From positions 50,987-114,986 of the forward strand of contig JAMFTG010000633.1 of NCBI GenBank assembly GCA_023974075.1: a stretch of 64,000 bases of DNA. Reading direction: 5' to 3'. The number at the start of each line of letters is the position of its first letter. The stretch's first letter is position 1. A model generated the notes under the pieces. That model ran no database searches and was not told where the DNA came from. It saw nothing but the letters and a program-made list of their open reading frames with translations. Source of the stretch: Chaenocephalus aceratus. Its lineage: Eukaryota; Chordata; Actinopteri; Perciformes; Channichthyidae. This document shows, in pieces, positions 10,376 through 22,700 of the stretch. The position numbers were made by a program, and so were the translations under genes.

Positions 10376-11280
10376 TGCATCCTTTCGTCCATTATTCTTA
10401 CTGAACATGTTAGATTACACATTCACATCTGACTGAAGATTGGCCCCATTTATTTGTGATGTTGCAAACTCTGCGGTACAAGTGATGTGAAGCTCATAAA
10501 GTGAGGCAAATAGAAATAATCAGCTGATGGAGTGTCTCATAACATCAGCTTTTAATGTTCCTCTTGGATGCTCTTCTTGACCCTCAGAGAAGGAGAAAAT
10601 GTCGTGTCTTTCAGGCATGTCCTTTCCTAACAAAAATGACAGGAAACATAAAACATATTATTGCAGAACAAGTGTGTTATTTATGAAAGCGTTGTGTTTG
10701 TGTGTTTAGGGGCTGTAGATATAATTATTTTGTAATGTTTTTTTGTTTTTTTTTAACAGTGAGCAATCAGATTATGAATGAACAGTATGAAGTTCATCAA
10801 CATTGAAATATATGTTATTATCAAAATAATATTTAACTGTTACAAAACATAGTGCAACTGTAGAAGCTTGCTCTGTTGTCTCACTGAAAGAATAACTTTT
10901 ACCACGTTTTTACAGACAATATTGAGAGATAAATAGTAGCAGTTCTCACTGTGTTAAATATCTTTGCCTTCAATACATTAAATTAGAAAGCTGACAAAGT
11001 CATATTGCTAAATATCTAAAATGTAACTTTTTGCATGGAAAAAACCCTCAACTTAACTGATGTGTAGGTGATCTGGTATTTAGTATTGTTTATTGGAATG
11101 TATATCAGTGTATTCAAGTCAATACTTCATTCATTTAAACCAATATCTTTCTTGATTCTTTGTACAGTATGAAAAAAGAGTCTTTGTACCTGTGCTGAAG
11201 TTCACTGCTGTGAGGAGTCCAGTTCTGTCTCTCACTCTCTGGTCCAGCCTGTCTGCATCACCTGGACACCTTAAACAAAC

Positions 11281-11282
<2 letters not shown>

Positions 11283-11354
<72 letters not shown>
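11283..11354. repeat. (AT)n microsatellite
   Basis: About 36 uninterrupted AT units. Open frames across it are not genes. Confidence 0.95.
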
Positions 11355-11357
<3 letters not shown>

Positions 11358-12360
11358 AAGTACCATGTGTACAAACAATATGACTGATTCTCTTCTGTTG
11401 AACATGTTGGATTGTGTATTGTCCGAGTCAGGGTCCTTTTTATTTTACTGTAACTTTGGAAGTTGTGTTACCAATGCTTACTGGTTATTTGATAACCATT
11501 TGGTAATGCAATTAATAAAAACAATAAGGTTTGGGTTCGTTCTTCAGATGACTGTGACGTTAACGTGTAAGCTCGATAATGAACTCCAGCTCAATCAACC
11601 ATATTGTAATATCTAAGTAATCATCTTGAAATATGACATTAATAATTGTAATATACACACATCTTATTGTGAGGTTGATTTCACATACATGACATTAGCT
11701 TGTCTACATACTTGAGCATAGCCAATTTAAATTAACCTTAGATGCATACAGTTCCACCTACATAATAAAATATCTCTAAATTACAAGGATGTAACCTTAT
11801 TTTATCAACCTCAAACAGAAGCCGTTTGTTCAACAGTATTATCCCACTTAACACTTGTCTATTTCGTTTTAACCTTTATATATACAGTCTATGATTTTAA
11901 CTTGGAGGCTACGATTAGCATCGTTAGCACCGATGTAGCTACCACTAGCTTACATGCTAACCCAAGCCTACATTACGTAGCTGATTAAAATCATTAACAC
12001 ATAAATAAAGGACTCGAATTGTACTTACCGCATTCATGCACAGTCTGTTTTAACCGCAGAGCGAGTCACAATAGTCCGATATATAAGCATGAAGAACAAA
12101 CAGCCACGGCCGGCTACAAGTTGTGTTTCCTGGATGAGCTGAGCAGGCAGAGTCCCTGTAGCTAGCTTCACGGAGCAGCTAGCAGAGAGACAAGAAGCTA
12201 ACAGCGGCAGGCACTTGACAGAGCCGTCACTCAATGTGACCACGCCCTAATTAATGCAAAAACTTTAAGACCTAATATAAATGAAAGGGTCGCGTTAGAA
12301 AACAATTCACTCACAGATCCATAATCATGCAGGTGGAATCTAACTATATCGATAATAAAA

Positions 12361-12835
12361 TGTATGGAGCCAGGGGTAGAAACATGTTTTTTTCTGCTGT
12401 AAAATTGGGCATTTTAACATGGGGGTCTATGGAAATTGCTCCTTTCTGCAGCCATCGCCTATCGGCCAATATATGAACTGCAGTGTGTGGCACTTCCGTA
12501 TTGGCTTCCCGGCTCTTCCCCAGAGTTTGCCGCTTGCGATCGACACGACTGTCTGCTCAGTGAGTTCGTTCATTGGCACAAAACTATGAGGTGTGATTTG
12601 TGCCAAAGAGCAGGGTAAAGCAGAGTAGTAAACCTTGCATAGTGCTGAGAGTATCTATCACAAGTTTCCCTGCACTTCTTCAAATCATGATTTCACCTGA
12701 CGAAGGTGCTCTGCATGATTGCATCTATGTGGCACAATACAGCTTCTGATATTGCATCGCTGTTTAAATACTTTACACACTCAATACAATTCAAACATGT
12801 GGCCCACAATAACAAAGGGCAATAGCTGTTTTCAT
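12361..12835. other. Dispersed fish repeat fragment, no gene
   Basis: The stretch from 12365 (gagccaggggtagaaacatg ... taacatgggggtctatgg) looks like a very common teleost interspersed sequence adjoining the right arm. The rest shows no coding signal. Confidence 0.4.
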
Positions 12836-14876
12836 TTTTATTAAAGTGTTATTTCTGGTAATAATGATTTTAAATTGTATCTACAGAATGTCAGAAATAG
12901 GGAAAATGCCAAACACATTTCTGCAAAGGCCATGATGACATCTCCAAATTGTTTGTCCTAAACCCAAAGATATTAAGGCATAATTTACACTTAAACTTAT
13001 CAGACAAAGAAAAAGAAGAACCCTGTCAAGGTTTGGAATGACTTTAATCAGTTCCAAATCCCAGGTTTGTAATAATGTCACTGATTGTAGTTGCTGAGGC
13101 CTTCCTCAATCTTTAAATATTAGCTTAATCCAGAACACAATGCAAACGCATGAGCAAATCCCCTTGAGTCAAGATAAATAAGAATGTATCAAAGTTATAC
13201 AATCTTTTTTGAGTTTATAACAAATCCCTTTTAACTTGTTTTGCGTTTGAGTCACACGGTGCTGTGCAAGCAAACACAGCTCAACAGAAACAGAAATGCA
13301 TAGTGATCATCGTACTTACATTCATCAGGTGGACAGAGACACGACTCCAAATCAATGTTTTCCAATGAACGTGAAACATTTGTTTATAAAACGTGAGATT
13401 TCACATCTTTACAGGTGGACAGGTTGACTGGCCCAGATGAATTGGTCGACAGCATCCATCTTGTTTGATGTTTTCCTGCCTCCTAGTGGCCAACAGCTCC
13501 AACAGCACTACATTTAATAAAACGATTCATTCAGCCAACATCTCTTGAAACTGGTCTGTGTAGTTAAGTCAGCATTAGGTTGGCATATTCACATGAAAAC
13601 GCAACATAGTTAATTTAAAGCCCATTTGGCATTTGTCCCCAGGCTAATTCTGAGCAGTGAACATGGCAACTATCAGAGTAACCAGCCGACAAATTAAGAA
13701 AAACAATTACCGACGAGAGAAAGCATTACAGACCACATTGACCTATATTTAATTTTCCTCTCTAGTGTTTTTCCTCACATGTAAAAAGAACGTTGGACTG
13801 TTAAATTGTTCAGAAGGCATACATGTTGCTGCTGTGAACAAAGTGGGAGCTTGAGCACTGTCAGATTATTTAGTTTTTAGTTTAGTGTCTTACTTTACAC
13901 CATACGTGCCACAATCTTGACAGGTTTATACAACCAGCATCTGAAATGTTTAGACATGTTTTTCTTTCTTTATTCTAGTGAAAGTGTATTCTGTGAAACA
14001 ACTACTTGAAAATCAAGGGCACATTTTCTACTTTGAAATATCTGTTACTTCGCCATATGATGGTTTGGCATCGGACTCGGAACCATAGTTTATTAATTTT
14101 TCTTTATTTTGTCTTCAATTATCATGGATTTTTCTTGCAGGAAAGGAATCAATACGCTAATACATTCAATGGGAAATTGAGTCCATTATCACAATAACAC
14201 CAAGAGCCATACATACGTGGACTATAATCACATTTTATAATGCTTTGGCTCACCAATATATTAAGTCAGCTTTTGTGTTTCAATACTTCAAATGTCAAAA
14301 AAGTGCAGCAGAGATGAATGATTTGCTTTAAGATAGATCAAACACTAAGGCCACAAGGCTGCAACAAATAGCAATAGATTATTTTTATGGGGCTTGAAAA
14401 AAGTGTTTAAGCTTTGTTTTTCTCCTAAAATCAGAACGTTTTTGTTCTCCCTCTTATAAAATTGAAGCAATTAAATCTGTTAATAATGAATAAAACTGCT
14501 GGACATTTTTTTATTCTCACACAATGTGGTCCAACATGAATGTGATGCATATTGATTACCATGTCGACAACACTACACTTGAGGATAATTGTATTTATGA
14601 ACATGATCTGAAATTGTGTTGGCAGTGTGAGAAGTAAATAAAACAAAAACACAAGGACAGTCATTTAGAATGCCATTTATGTCATTGATACAAATGCATA
14701 ACATTCACCACCTAAAACCACATTATAACCACTACTGCAGGAAACAGCACTATACAGATAGAAAAGGAATCAGAGGTTGGCTTTCAAAGCTTAGGAGGGG
14801 TCATGAAGAGCCTCGAGGTCACAAACTATTTCATACACATTCAAAAAGAGCATCCAGTATGTACACAAACACGCAC

Positions 14877-15131
<255 letters not shown>

Positions 15132-15466
15132 GCTTACTGTATGTAACACAGCATGAAGGAAGCGTGGCTGTATAAAAGGCATATTAAGGGAGGGAGAGGG
15201 AGTGTTACAGTATACAGTATGAGCAGGAAAAGGGAAACAGCCAAAGTGTACATAACACACATTTTTTTTTACAGTTCAGCCAACTTTACTTAATATAAAT
15301 ATTCTTCATCCAAAAGTGCAGTGCCTTCTGCTCAGGCTTCACCTGGTCCTCATGCCGTGTCCACTTTACACCCAGTCTGTGCTAGACCTGGTCCAAAAGA
15401 ATGACTGTTTCCACTTTACACACAAATCTTGTTACATCAGTTTTGTCTCCCACTTTCTCTATGATT

Positions 15467-15468
<2 letters not shown>

Positions 15469-15518
<50 letters not shown>
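15469..15518. repeat. (TG)n microsatellite
   Basis: About 24 uninterrupted TG units. Confidence 0.95.
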
Positions 15519-15519
<1 letters not shown>

Positions 15520-15692
15520 ATGTTGTTTTGGCACCCACCTCAAAAGTCCAGCTGTGAAGTACAAGAGTTTGAGAGTTTGTTTTTCTAACAATTAGCCAAT
15601 AGAAAAGGAGATCAACCAATTTACAAATGTCCATTTTGTTCTTTTCTCCTGAATTCCCTTTTTATAAAAAGAAGTTCACAGGTGGAGCAGCT

Positions 15693-15740
15693 CTATTGGA
15701 TTCCCCTGAAGAGACACATCGCAAAGACCATGGCAAAGAG
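15693..15740 (-). CDS. Possible last coding exon of a tetraspanin-like protein
   Basis: A strong acceptor (cttccttcctcag, minus strand) opens 48 nt encoding LFAMVFAMCLFRGIQ and a TAG stop. The hydrophobic run followed by Cys and a short basic tail resembles the end of the fourth membrane segment and the cytoplasmic tail of tetraspanins, which often have a short last exon. No upstream exon was found on the minus strand before ADCK2 starts on the plus strand, so this may be an orphan fragment, part of a nested gene, or chance. The resemblance is inferred from pattern only. Confidence 0.3.
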   Translation of the reverse strand, partial: LFAMVFAMCLFRGIQ

Positions 15741-15759
15741 CTGAGGAAGGAAGACAATT

Positions 15760-16784
15760 ATTATTATTAACAAGGAGAAGAGACATAAGGTTGTCTTTCA
15801 AAATTGTGACATGCATGTGAAACCAGCAGCAGTATAGTTCTCACACTCTGGATTACTATTTCCCTTGTTTTAACAGCAATACATGGACTCAAGTTTGTAT
15901 ACTAGGAAACACAAAACAGTATATAATTTTTTTCTAATTTCATTATTATCTTAAGATGAATGGCACTTCAGAAAAACGTTCGAATTCTCTAGATGATAGG
16001 AAAGGAGGTTTCAAACTTCCTTTATAACCTCCTTTAGCTTAGGAACCACTGGACCTCCCTTGACGAAAGGAGAGGAGAAAATGCTGCCCCAGAATGCCTT
16101 GCGGCCGCAGCATTTGCCATCACACAACAGTCGGCCGTTCACGGAAACAACCGATTATGACCGAGAAATGATATCATGAAAGTTACGGTGCTTATTAAGC
16201 ATTTTAAAACGTAGGTGGCAACTTGTTTTGTGCGTTCATCAGTATTATAATCAAAAAGAGAAATATGAACGTTAGTTTTTACTGAAATTATCAAATAAAG
16301 TCAACATTTGAGCTGTGTGGGGTTTGTTCAACTTTTAAAAGATGTTTGAATGGTGATGTACACAGTGATAGATGTTAAGGACTAACGTTTATAATAAATA
16401 CATTTGTAATGATTTTAAGATCTTTTCATAGTTCATACAATCTTTGGGATCATTTGTATTAATGTGGACCGGAGGGAGAGGGTGACGAGAAAGTTTCACT
16501 TTCCTTTTTTATTTCAATTCCAACTTTGGTCATGAAGAATATGTTTCTCTGTTGTCCACGTTCATAAAGCATAAAGCAACAGCATCAGAGCACGGTGCAG
16601 AGTCTCTAGATGAGTTTACAGTAGTCCCTCGTTCTTATTATACATCCATGTTGTAGTCTGCTGTATAGAAAACTGTAGTTTCCATAGCTTCCCCACAGCA
16701 GCAGACGCACATTTATGACGTCCACTGGCGCATCATAAACACGTCGGATAGTGAAAGTACAGTCGGATTCTCTAAAGTACCTCA
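15760..16784. other. Intergenic, old repeat debris
   Basis: No gene seen. The left part near 15975-16040 and the sequence just right of the hAT (17450-17510) share imperfect inverted similarity (gatagga, ttcaaa and ccttt blocks). The hAT may therefore have landed inside an older inverted-repeat element. Confidence 0.35.
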
Positions 16785-16792
16785 GTCTCTTC

Positions 16793-17447
16793 CAGTGGCG
16801 GTTCTAGACCAATTTGACTGGGGGAGCCACTGGGGGGACAGTTATTTTCTGAGGGGGGCACAATAAATGCAGGACGAAAAAGAGAACTAGACAGTATGAA
16901 GTAATTGGGCATAATAAAACAATGCAATACAGTTATTGGTATTTGTTTCAGTACACTTATTTATTTCAGATATATCTTATAGTTATTACTGTTAGCTTCA
17001 GCTTAAGTTATAGTACAATTTTTGCACTAACACCATATCATATTTATATAAAAATAAAGGCAATGAACAGTTACATCTCTACTTTACATAAGGGTGTCTG
17101 CATCCCAGGCTGTTGTGTCCTTCCCAAAATCTCACATTACAGCAACAAAATCTTGCGGTTTTTGGCAAACCGATCAACAAGTTTACGCAACAAGAGTACC
17201 AGAAAATATACATTTTTAAATCCACAGAAAAGGATTTAATGTAAAAGTCTACTAATCTTAAATGTTGACTTTAAATGAAATAAAATACATGGATATAGAT
17301 AGAAAACATAGATTTCAGATGTATTATTTCCCATACGCACAGACACGTAGGCTATTTAACAAATATGAAGACTGAATACAGAATGCGCACTAATCAGTTT
17401 CGTCTATTCCGTCACATTTCTGCCCCCCCCCCCTAGAACCGCCCCTG
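16793..17447. mobile_element. Non-autonomous hAT element with perfect 8-bp TSD
   Basis: The terminal inverted repeats are cagtggcggttctaga (left) and caggggcggttctagg (right, reverse complement). The flanks are identical 8-bp duplications, gtctcttc at 16785-16792 and 17448-17455. The 655-bp interior has no transposase; a 105-codon open frame at 16922-17239 is AT-rich and unconvincing. The intact duplication suggests a relatively young insertion. Confidence 0.92.
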
Positions 17448-17544
17448 GTCTCTTCTCCTAAATCCTTTTGAATTCTCCTATCCACTATCCCTTAACCCTG
17501 TGACGTTTCACTCAGAGCTCAAGGAATAGACGATAGGGTTAGAC

Positions 17545-18568
17545 CTAGGCCCTGTCTCAGTTCGACTATTTTCATTTCCTCGCTCCTCGGTCCTCGGTCC
17601 TCAGTCCTCAGTCTCACCGGAAGTTGATTTGTCTGCGCCATCTTGAGTACCGTCCCATGGCTCTTATTTCTGCCGGAGGACCGAGGATCGAGGAGCGATA
17701 ATCGAGGAACCACCAGTCCATCCTCCGATGAAATCCTCAGATACTCGCCCCGCCCCCTGACTGTGTACTGATCTCATGCTTCTTGACATGAGAGCCGTTT
17801 CCCGCGGAGTGAAGAAAATAAATGAAACTCACGAGAGTCACTCCTCAGTTTATACCGTGTTTTGTTTCAATTCATGTATCATTTAGTTACAAATATGTGA
17901 TATATCTGAACAACAAAGTGGTCAAAAATCATTTTAGTCATTTGTTTGAAACATTTTCATGATCGCTTTTTTCGTTTGACATTTTCATTTATTGTCATTT
18001 CCATTCAGTCAGTCATTACGTGCTATTACAATGTTAATGTGCTACATATCCACACAAACAAACAAAGTGTGCAATCCAATGAAAGTTAATCTAACTGGGT
18101 TTTGATAGATAATATATCTCTTTTTCTTCTCTCAATTATTTTATTTCTTTTGTGCACTCTAATCAATATTAATCAAACTATTGTTCGTTTATACATTTTA
18201 AGAATGGCGTTTATCTTTTTTGAGAATGAGTTCTTATTTTATTTTATTTATTGTTGTCTGCAACAGATGATACAAATGTTTGTGTCAGTAAATGTGTACT
18301 AACAGAGGCGGGGGTGTGTGTGGAAATAACGGGGACAGAGCTGGCTGCTGTCAGACGGTCAGCTGTGCAGCGTCATCACAAACGGACGTCGCTTCACGTG
18401 ACGCTCCGGAGGAAAGGACGTCCCATTGCTCTTAAAACTCATTTCCATGCTTCTCGTGGTTTCCTTGCGTCCCTCCATGCTTCCCTCGTGGGAGGGACTA
18501 GACGCAGGGAAACAACGCAAGTGAGGGAAGCAAGGATTTCATTTAACCGACCTGAGACGGGGCCCTAG
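17545..18568. mobile_element. Inverted-repeat element upstream of ADCK2
   Basis: The left end ctaggccctgtctcagttcg and the reverse complement of the right end, ctagggccccgtctcaggtcg, are an inverted pair about 1.0 kb apart. The interior contains tcctcggtcctcagtcctcag-like units but no transposase. The target duplication is not clear. It ends about 360 bp before the ADCK2 start codon and could contribute to its promoter region. Confidence 0.5.
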
Positions 18569-18926
18569 ACGTCAGGAACTGATTTTTGGATTATCCGACC
18601 GCAACCTTCGACTGCAGCCATGCTCTGAGGTGATATCAATGATGCTTCATATTTATAGCTGATAAAACTTCTGCTACAGTAGAGACAGATGAACCATGAC
18701 ACTTATCGAAAGCCAAAACAATGCAGTTCCCTTCAGTTTAAAGGAAAATAATTTGTAGTAAAACATTATTGTAGCGTTAGCAACTTCAATGTAGCATTAC
18801 ACTCTGAAGGTGGATTTCTGCCATTAAAGAAGTTGACATGTAGACTGCATTTATGATTTTCGCTGGTCATATTTAACTGATGATTTTACAGATAGGTGAT
18901 TCAGAATAGACAAGTCGCCCTTTGAC
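18569..18926 (+). promoter_or_regulatory. ADCK2 5'-proximal region
   Basis: The interval between the upstream inverted-repeat element and the ADCK2 start codon. It should contain the promoter and 5' UTR. No TATA box or other decisive element was recognised, and the transcription start cannot be fixed from sequence. Confidence 0.3.
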
Positions 18927-19790
18927 ATGATGACCTACTTTGGAGCAAGAGCAATCCTTCTCAACCTGAGGTACAGTTTCCATAAAGCAGGGTGCTTTAC
19001 CAGAACCAGGCTCATCCATAGCTCCAGGACATATTTTGTAAAAAGAGGGCAGATACTGTCGCAGATACCCAAGGTGACGTTGCTATGTTGGGGTGCAGTC
19101 AATGCATCACCCTGTGCAGCCAGATGCCAGGAAGCCATTCTTCCACATCCAACCGCAGGCAAGAAATCCCTCGCTAAAGTCGAAGTGCACAAATTCATAT
19201 TTTTTCTTCGCCTTAGCCTTCGTGCATTAGTCCTCCTCCTCAAATTTGGCCCCCTGCTCCTCCTCTCGCCCCTGACTCTGGTGTCCACTCGCTGGGCGTC
19301 TTGCTGGCTGGGGGCTCTTCTGTGGGTCACTGAAACATCTGGTCCTACTTTCATCAAGCTGGGGCAGTGGGCCAGCACCAGACGGGACATCTTCCCTCAG
19401 GAGTTTTGTGAGCGCTTCTCCACGCTTCATGTAAAGGTGCGCCCTCACTCCTGGAGCCACACCAAGCAGTGTCTCCGGAGGGCCTTTGGGGAGGGCTGGA
19501 GGAGAGTTTTAATGTTTGACAGCAAAGAGCCGGTGGGTTCAGGGTGTGTGGCTCAGGTGTACAGAGGCTGGGCCAGGACAGACCAGGTGGAGGATCCAGC
19601 CTTCCAGTTGTTTGTGGAGGAGATGGAGAAAGAAGACCTGCTGGAGGCATGGGAGATCCCTGGGCTGGGAGGAGTCGCAAGGGCCCTGCGACAGCTCTGG
19701 AGAGGGGGCAAGGAGGAGGGCTATGAGGAGAAAGGTCGCTTTGAGGACAGCAGCACAGAGAAGGGCCATCTGATACCTGTGGCTATCAAG
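18927..19790 (+). CDS. adck2: ADCK2 exon 1
   Basis: 288 codons: presequence, hydrophobic segment, KxGQ motif and the VAIK lysine, ending at a gtgagt donor. A poorly conserved acidic linker (Glu/Lys-rich, residues about 228-283) sits between the GSGCVAQVY motif and VAIK, as in the human protein. Confidence 0.95.
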
Positions 19791-22700
19791 GTGAGTGTTA
19801 AAATCACAAAACGGCATCAATGGAGTCATGCCAGAATCATGCCTTCAGTAACCGTTTGTCGGAACAGACTGTCTATATTTTGGCTGTCAGGAGCAGAAGC
19901 TTATAAATAGTTTCTGGGGTTGTACAGGTGATTCATCCGGGCGTCAGGAGGCAGGTGGAAATGGACATCCTGCTGATGAAAATGGGCAGTTGGCTCCTGC
20001 ACTGCCTGCCTGGACTCAAGTGGCTCAGTCTATGTGAGATAGTAGAGGAGTTTGAGCAGCTCATGACAAAACAGGTGGGAATATTCAGATCCCTACATTT
20101 AAAATATACAGAATTTTCAAAAACCTTATTTCTTTAATTGCACATATGAGCCTATTTGTCTACTCTTTTGTGATACTTAAAGAAATACACCCTTTTTTCA
20201 GATTGATCTCCGCTTTGAGGCCAAGAACATAGAGCGTTTCCAGGAAAATTTCCGCAATGTGGATTATGTCAAGTTCCCAACTACGTTACGACCATTTGTT
20301 ACCAAGTCTATTTTAGTAGAGACTTTTGAGGTGAGTACAGACGGATTCAAAATGTATACAAAACACTGACAAACATGATTGAGTGGTAGTTTGTGCTCCA
20401 AATGTGCAATGTAACACATCAGAATATCAAAAGCAAACATCTAATACTAATGAAAGATAGCCTTTCTTTAAATAACTCGACAACAATTGACAAAATGTCA
20501 GATTTTCAGGAAACATAGAATAACTGTGGTTGAAATAATTATGTACATAATTGTTGTTCTGTTTATTTTCAACATGTTCTTCAGGAGAGCGAGCCCATAT
20601 CCAACTACCTGAGACCTGACATTCCTAAGGAGGTGAAGCAGAGAATCGCCAGAATGGGAATAGAGACCATGCTGAAGATGGTGAGAAATGTCACCTGCAG
20701 GATATCTGTTGCATGTTCTTTTTACCATTACTCTTATTTCATGACTTGTGTGAATGTGATTAGGATCTTTTAGATTGTATGTTTGCTTATTGTCTCCATC
20801 TATATGTCTGTTTTCCAGGTTTTTGTTGACAACTTTGTCCACGGTGATCTCCACCCGGGGAACATCCTGGTCCACTGCTCCAGGCCTCTTCCTGGTTCCT
20901 CTGACGGGGTTGGGGTCTCAGGGGAAGCTCAGGGTAAGACCACCCTCACTGACCTGTGGGACACGGTGGTGGTCAGCATTAGACCGGAGCCCTGTCCTCT
21001 GCAGCTGGTGCTGCTGGACGCCGGCATCGTAGCCCACCTCAGCGAGCACGACCTGGCCAACCTCAAGGCTGTGTTCACTGCTGTGGTGCTGCATCAGGTA
21101 ATGAGGTTCATGCTGAAAGTCTATGATAAAAATGATTGCATATCATATACAGGGGGGTCCGAACACTAGAGCAGTGGTTCTCAACTGGTCGGGCCTCGGG
21201 ACCCACTTTTTTCCTTGTCAATAAATCGCGACCCACCCCCATTTTGAACCGCTCAAATCTATTCAACAAAAAATCTGCATACAATTGTAATTAAAGTGAA
21301 GTACAGTGCATATATCCTTATATCCCTTCACATAACTAAAGTATGCGTTTAAATAAAGTGTAATCTGATGAAGGTCAATACGTTTCTAGAATCAAAGTTG
21401 AACTGTATAACAAAAAAAGGCGCACTTGACTTGTCTTCATTCAATAAAAAGGCAGACATGGCGCCAATCCTGCAAATTCATCATACGTGAAAACGTGTCA
21501 TGCTGTAAACCCAACGCCAGCAGGGGGGTCTGGGGGGATTCTCGAGAGATTTTTTTGAAATACTAACATATAAATACACATTCTGGTACACTCTGAGAAG
21601 AAAATAAATAAATCTATTACCACCAGACATATTTAATAATAGTTTATGCCATTTTTTGATTTTTGTTCTGACAGCTGAACTTGCTGCTCCTCACAGAGAG
21701 AAGAGTAAAGAGGAGATATCTGTGTGATATACATTACATTGTGGGTAAGGGTAGATAGCTCCCATTGTTCTGTGGCCTGTCAATCATCAAACGGGGGGTC
21801 GTATTTCATTACGTGTTAATTTTTATCTGAATATGTACCCATGGATGTATAAAGAGTAGTTCTAGCGAAAAGTTATTCTCCGTCGGGACTTCCGGCAACA
21901 AAACCATGCCGTTATCTTGATTCTGATTGACCAGAAGACTAAAAAAAAAGAGAAGATTATCACTACCAAATATCTGGAACAAACTCCCAGAAACCTGCAG
22001 GTCCGCTGCAACTCTTACTACTTTTAAATCCAGGCTGAAGACTTTTCTTTTTGTCGCTGCTTTTAATTGAACTATTCATATCTTAAACTGCACTAACTTT
22101 TATCCATGTACTTTTTCTTTTAATGTTTAATTGAACTATTCATATTTTAGACTGCACTGTAACTTTTATCCATGTATTTTTCCTTTTAATGTTTATTTTA
22201 TTAGCTTTTCTTTTTTAATGCTTAATGTCTTTCATTTTTTGTAAAGCACTTTGAATTGCCTTGCGTTGAAAAGTGCTATATAAATAAACTTGCCTTGCCT
22301 TGCCTTGCCTTGCCTTGCCTCGCCTCGCCTCACCTCGCCTCGCCTCGCGTCACTAAAGTTTTCAAAACCGTTGATGTTCTCCGGCATTTCTAGTCCAACG
22401 CCTACTGCATGCGCAGCATTACAAAATCGGGCTTTCAAAATAAAAGTTTGACTTTTTTTTGGAAAAGAAAACAGTTATCATTTTCTTTTTTCACCTACTC
22501 GAAATGGGTCGCGGCCCACCAGTTGAGAACCACTGCACTAGAGGTCAGGTTTATTGCCTCATAAGTGAAGTTATAAGTTAGCAAAATCAATCAAATTTAA
22601 ATAAATTATGATCAGCCTACATCACAGCTTTCTAATAGGGTTTCGTTTATTTTGTTATCAGCTCATTCCTTAAAACAGAAGCCTTGGATTGCTTATCATA

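Larger units (their letters stand above)
9274..12360 (-). repeat. Right arm of the large diverged inverted repeat
   Basis: Block B' (9274-9510) and block A' (about 12230-12360) are reverse-complement copies of the blocks in the left arm, in mirror order. The arm is about 2 kb longer than the left one because the B'-A' interval holds extra sequence, including an AT microsatellite and a spliced-transcript-like cassette. A catagactgtatata-type motif occurs at both 9277 and 11874, and again at 42586, so this is a dispersed family. Confidence 0.6.

Noticed and set aside
18251..18568. 105-codon open frame upstream of ADCK2
   Set aside because: It overlaps the right end of an inverted-repeat element and shows no recognisable domain; it is not an ADCK2 5' exon because ADCK2 has its own start at 18927.
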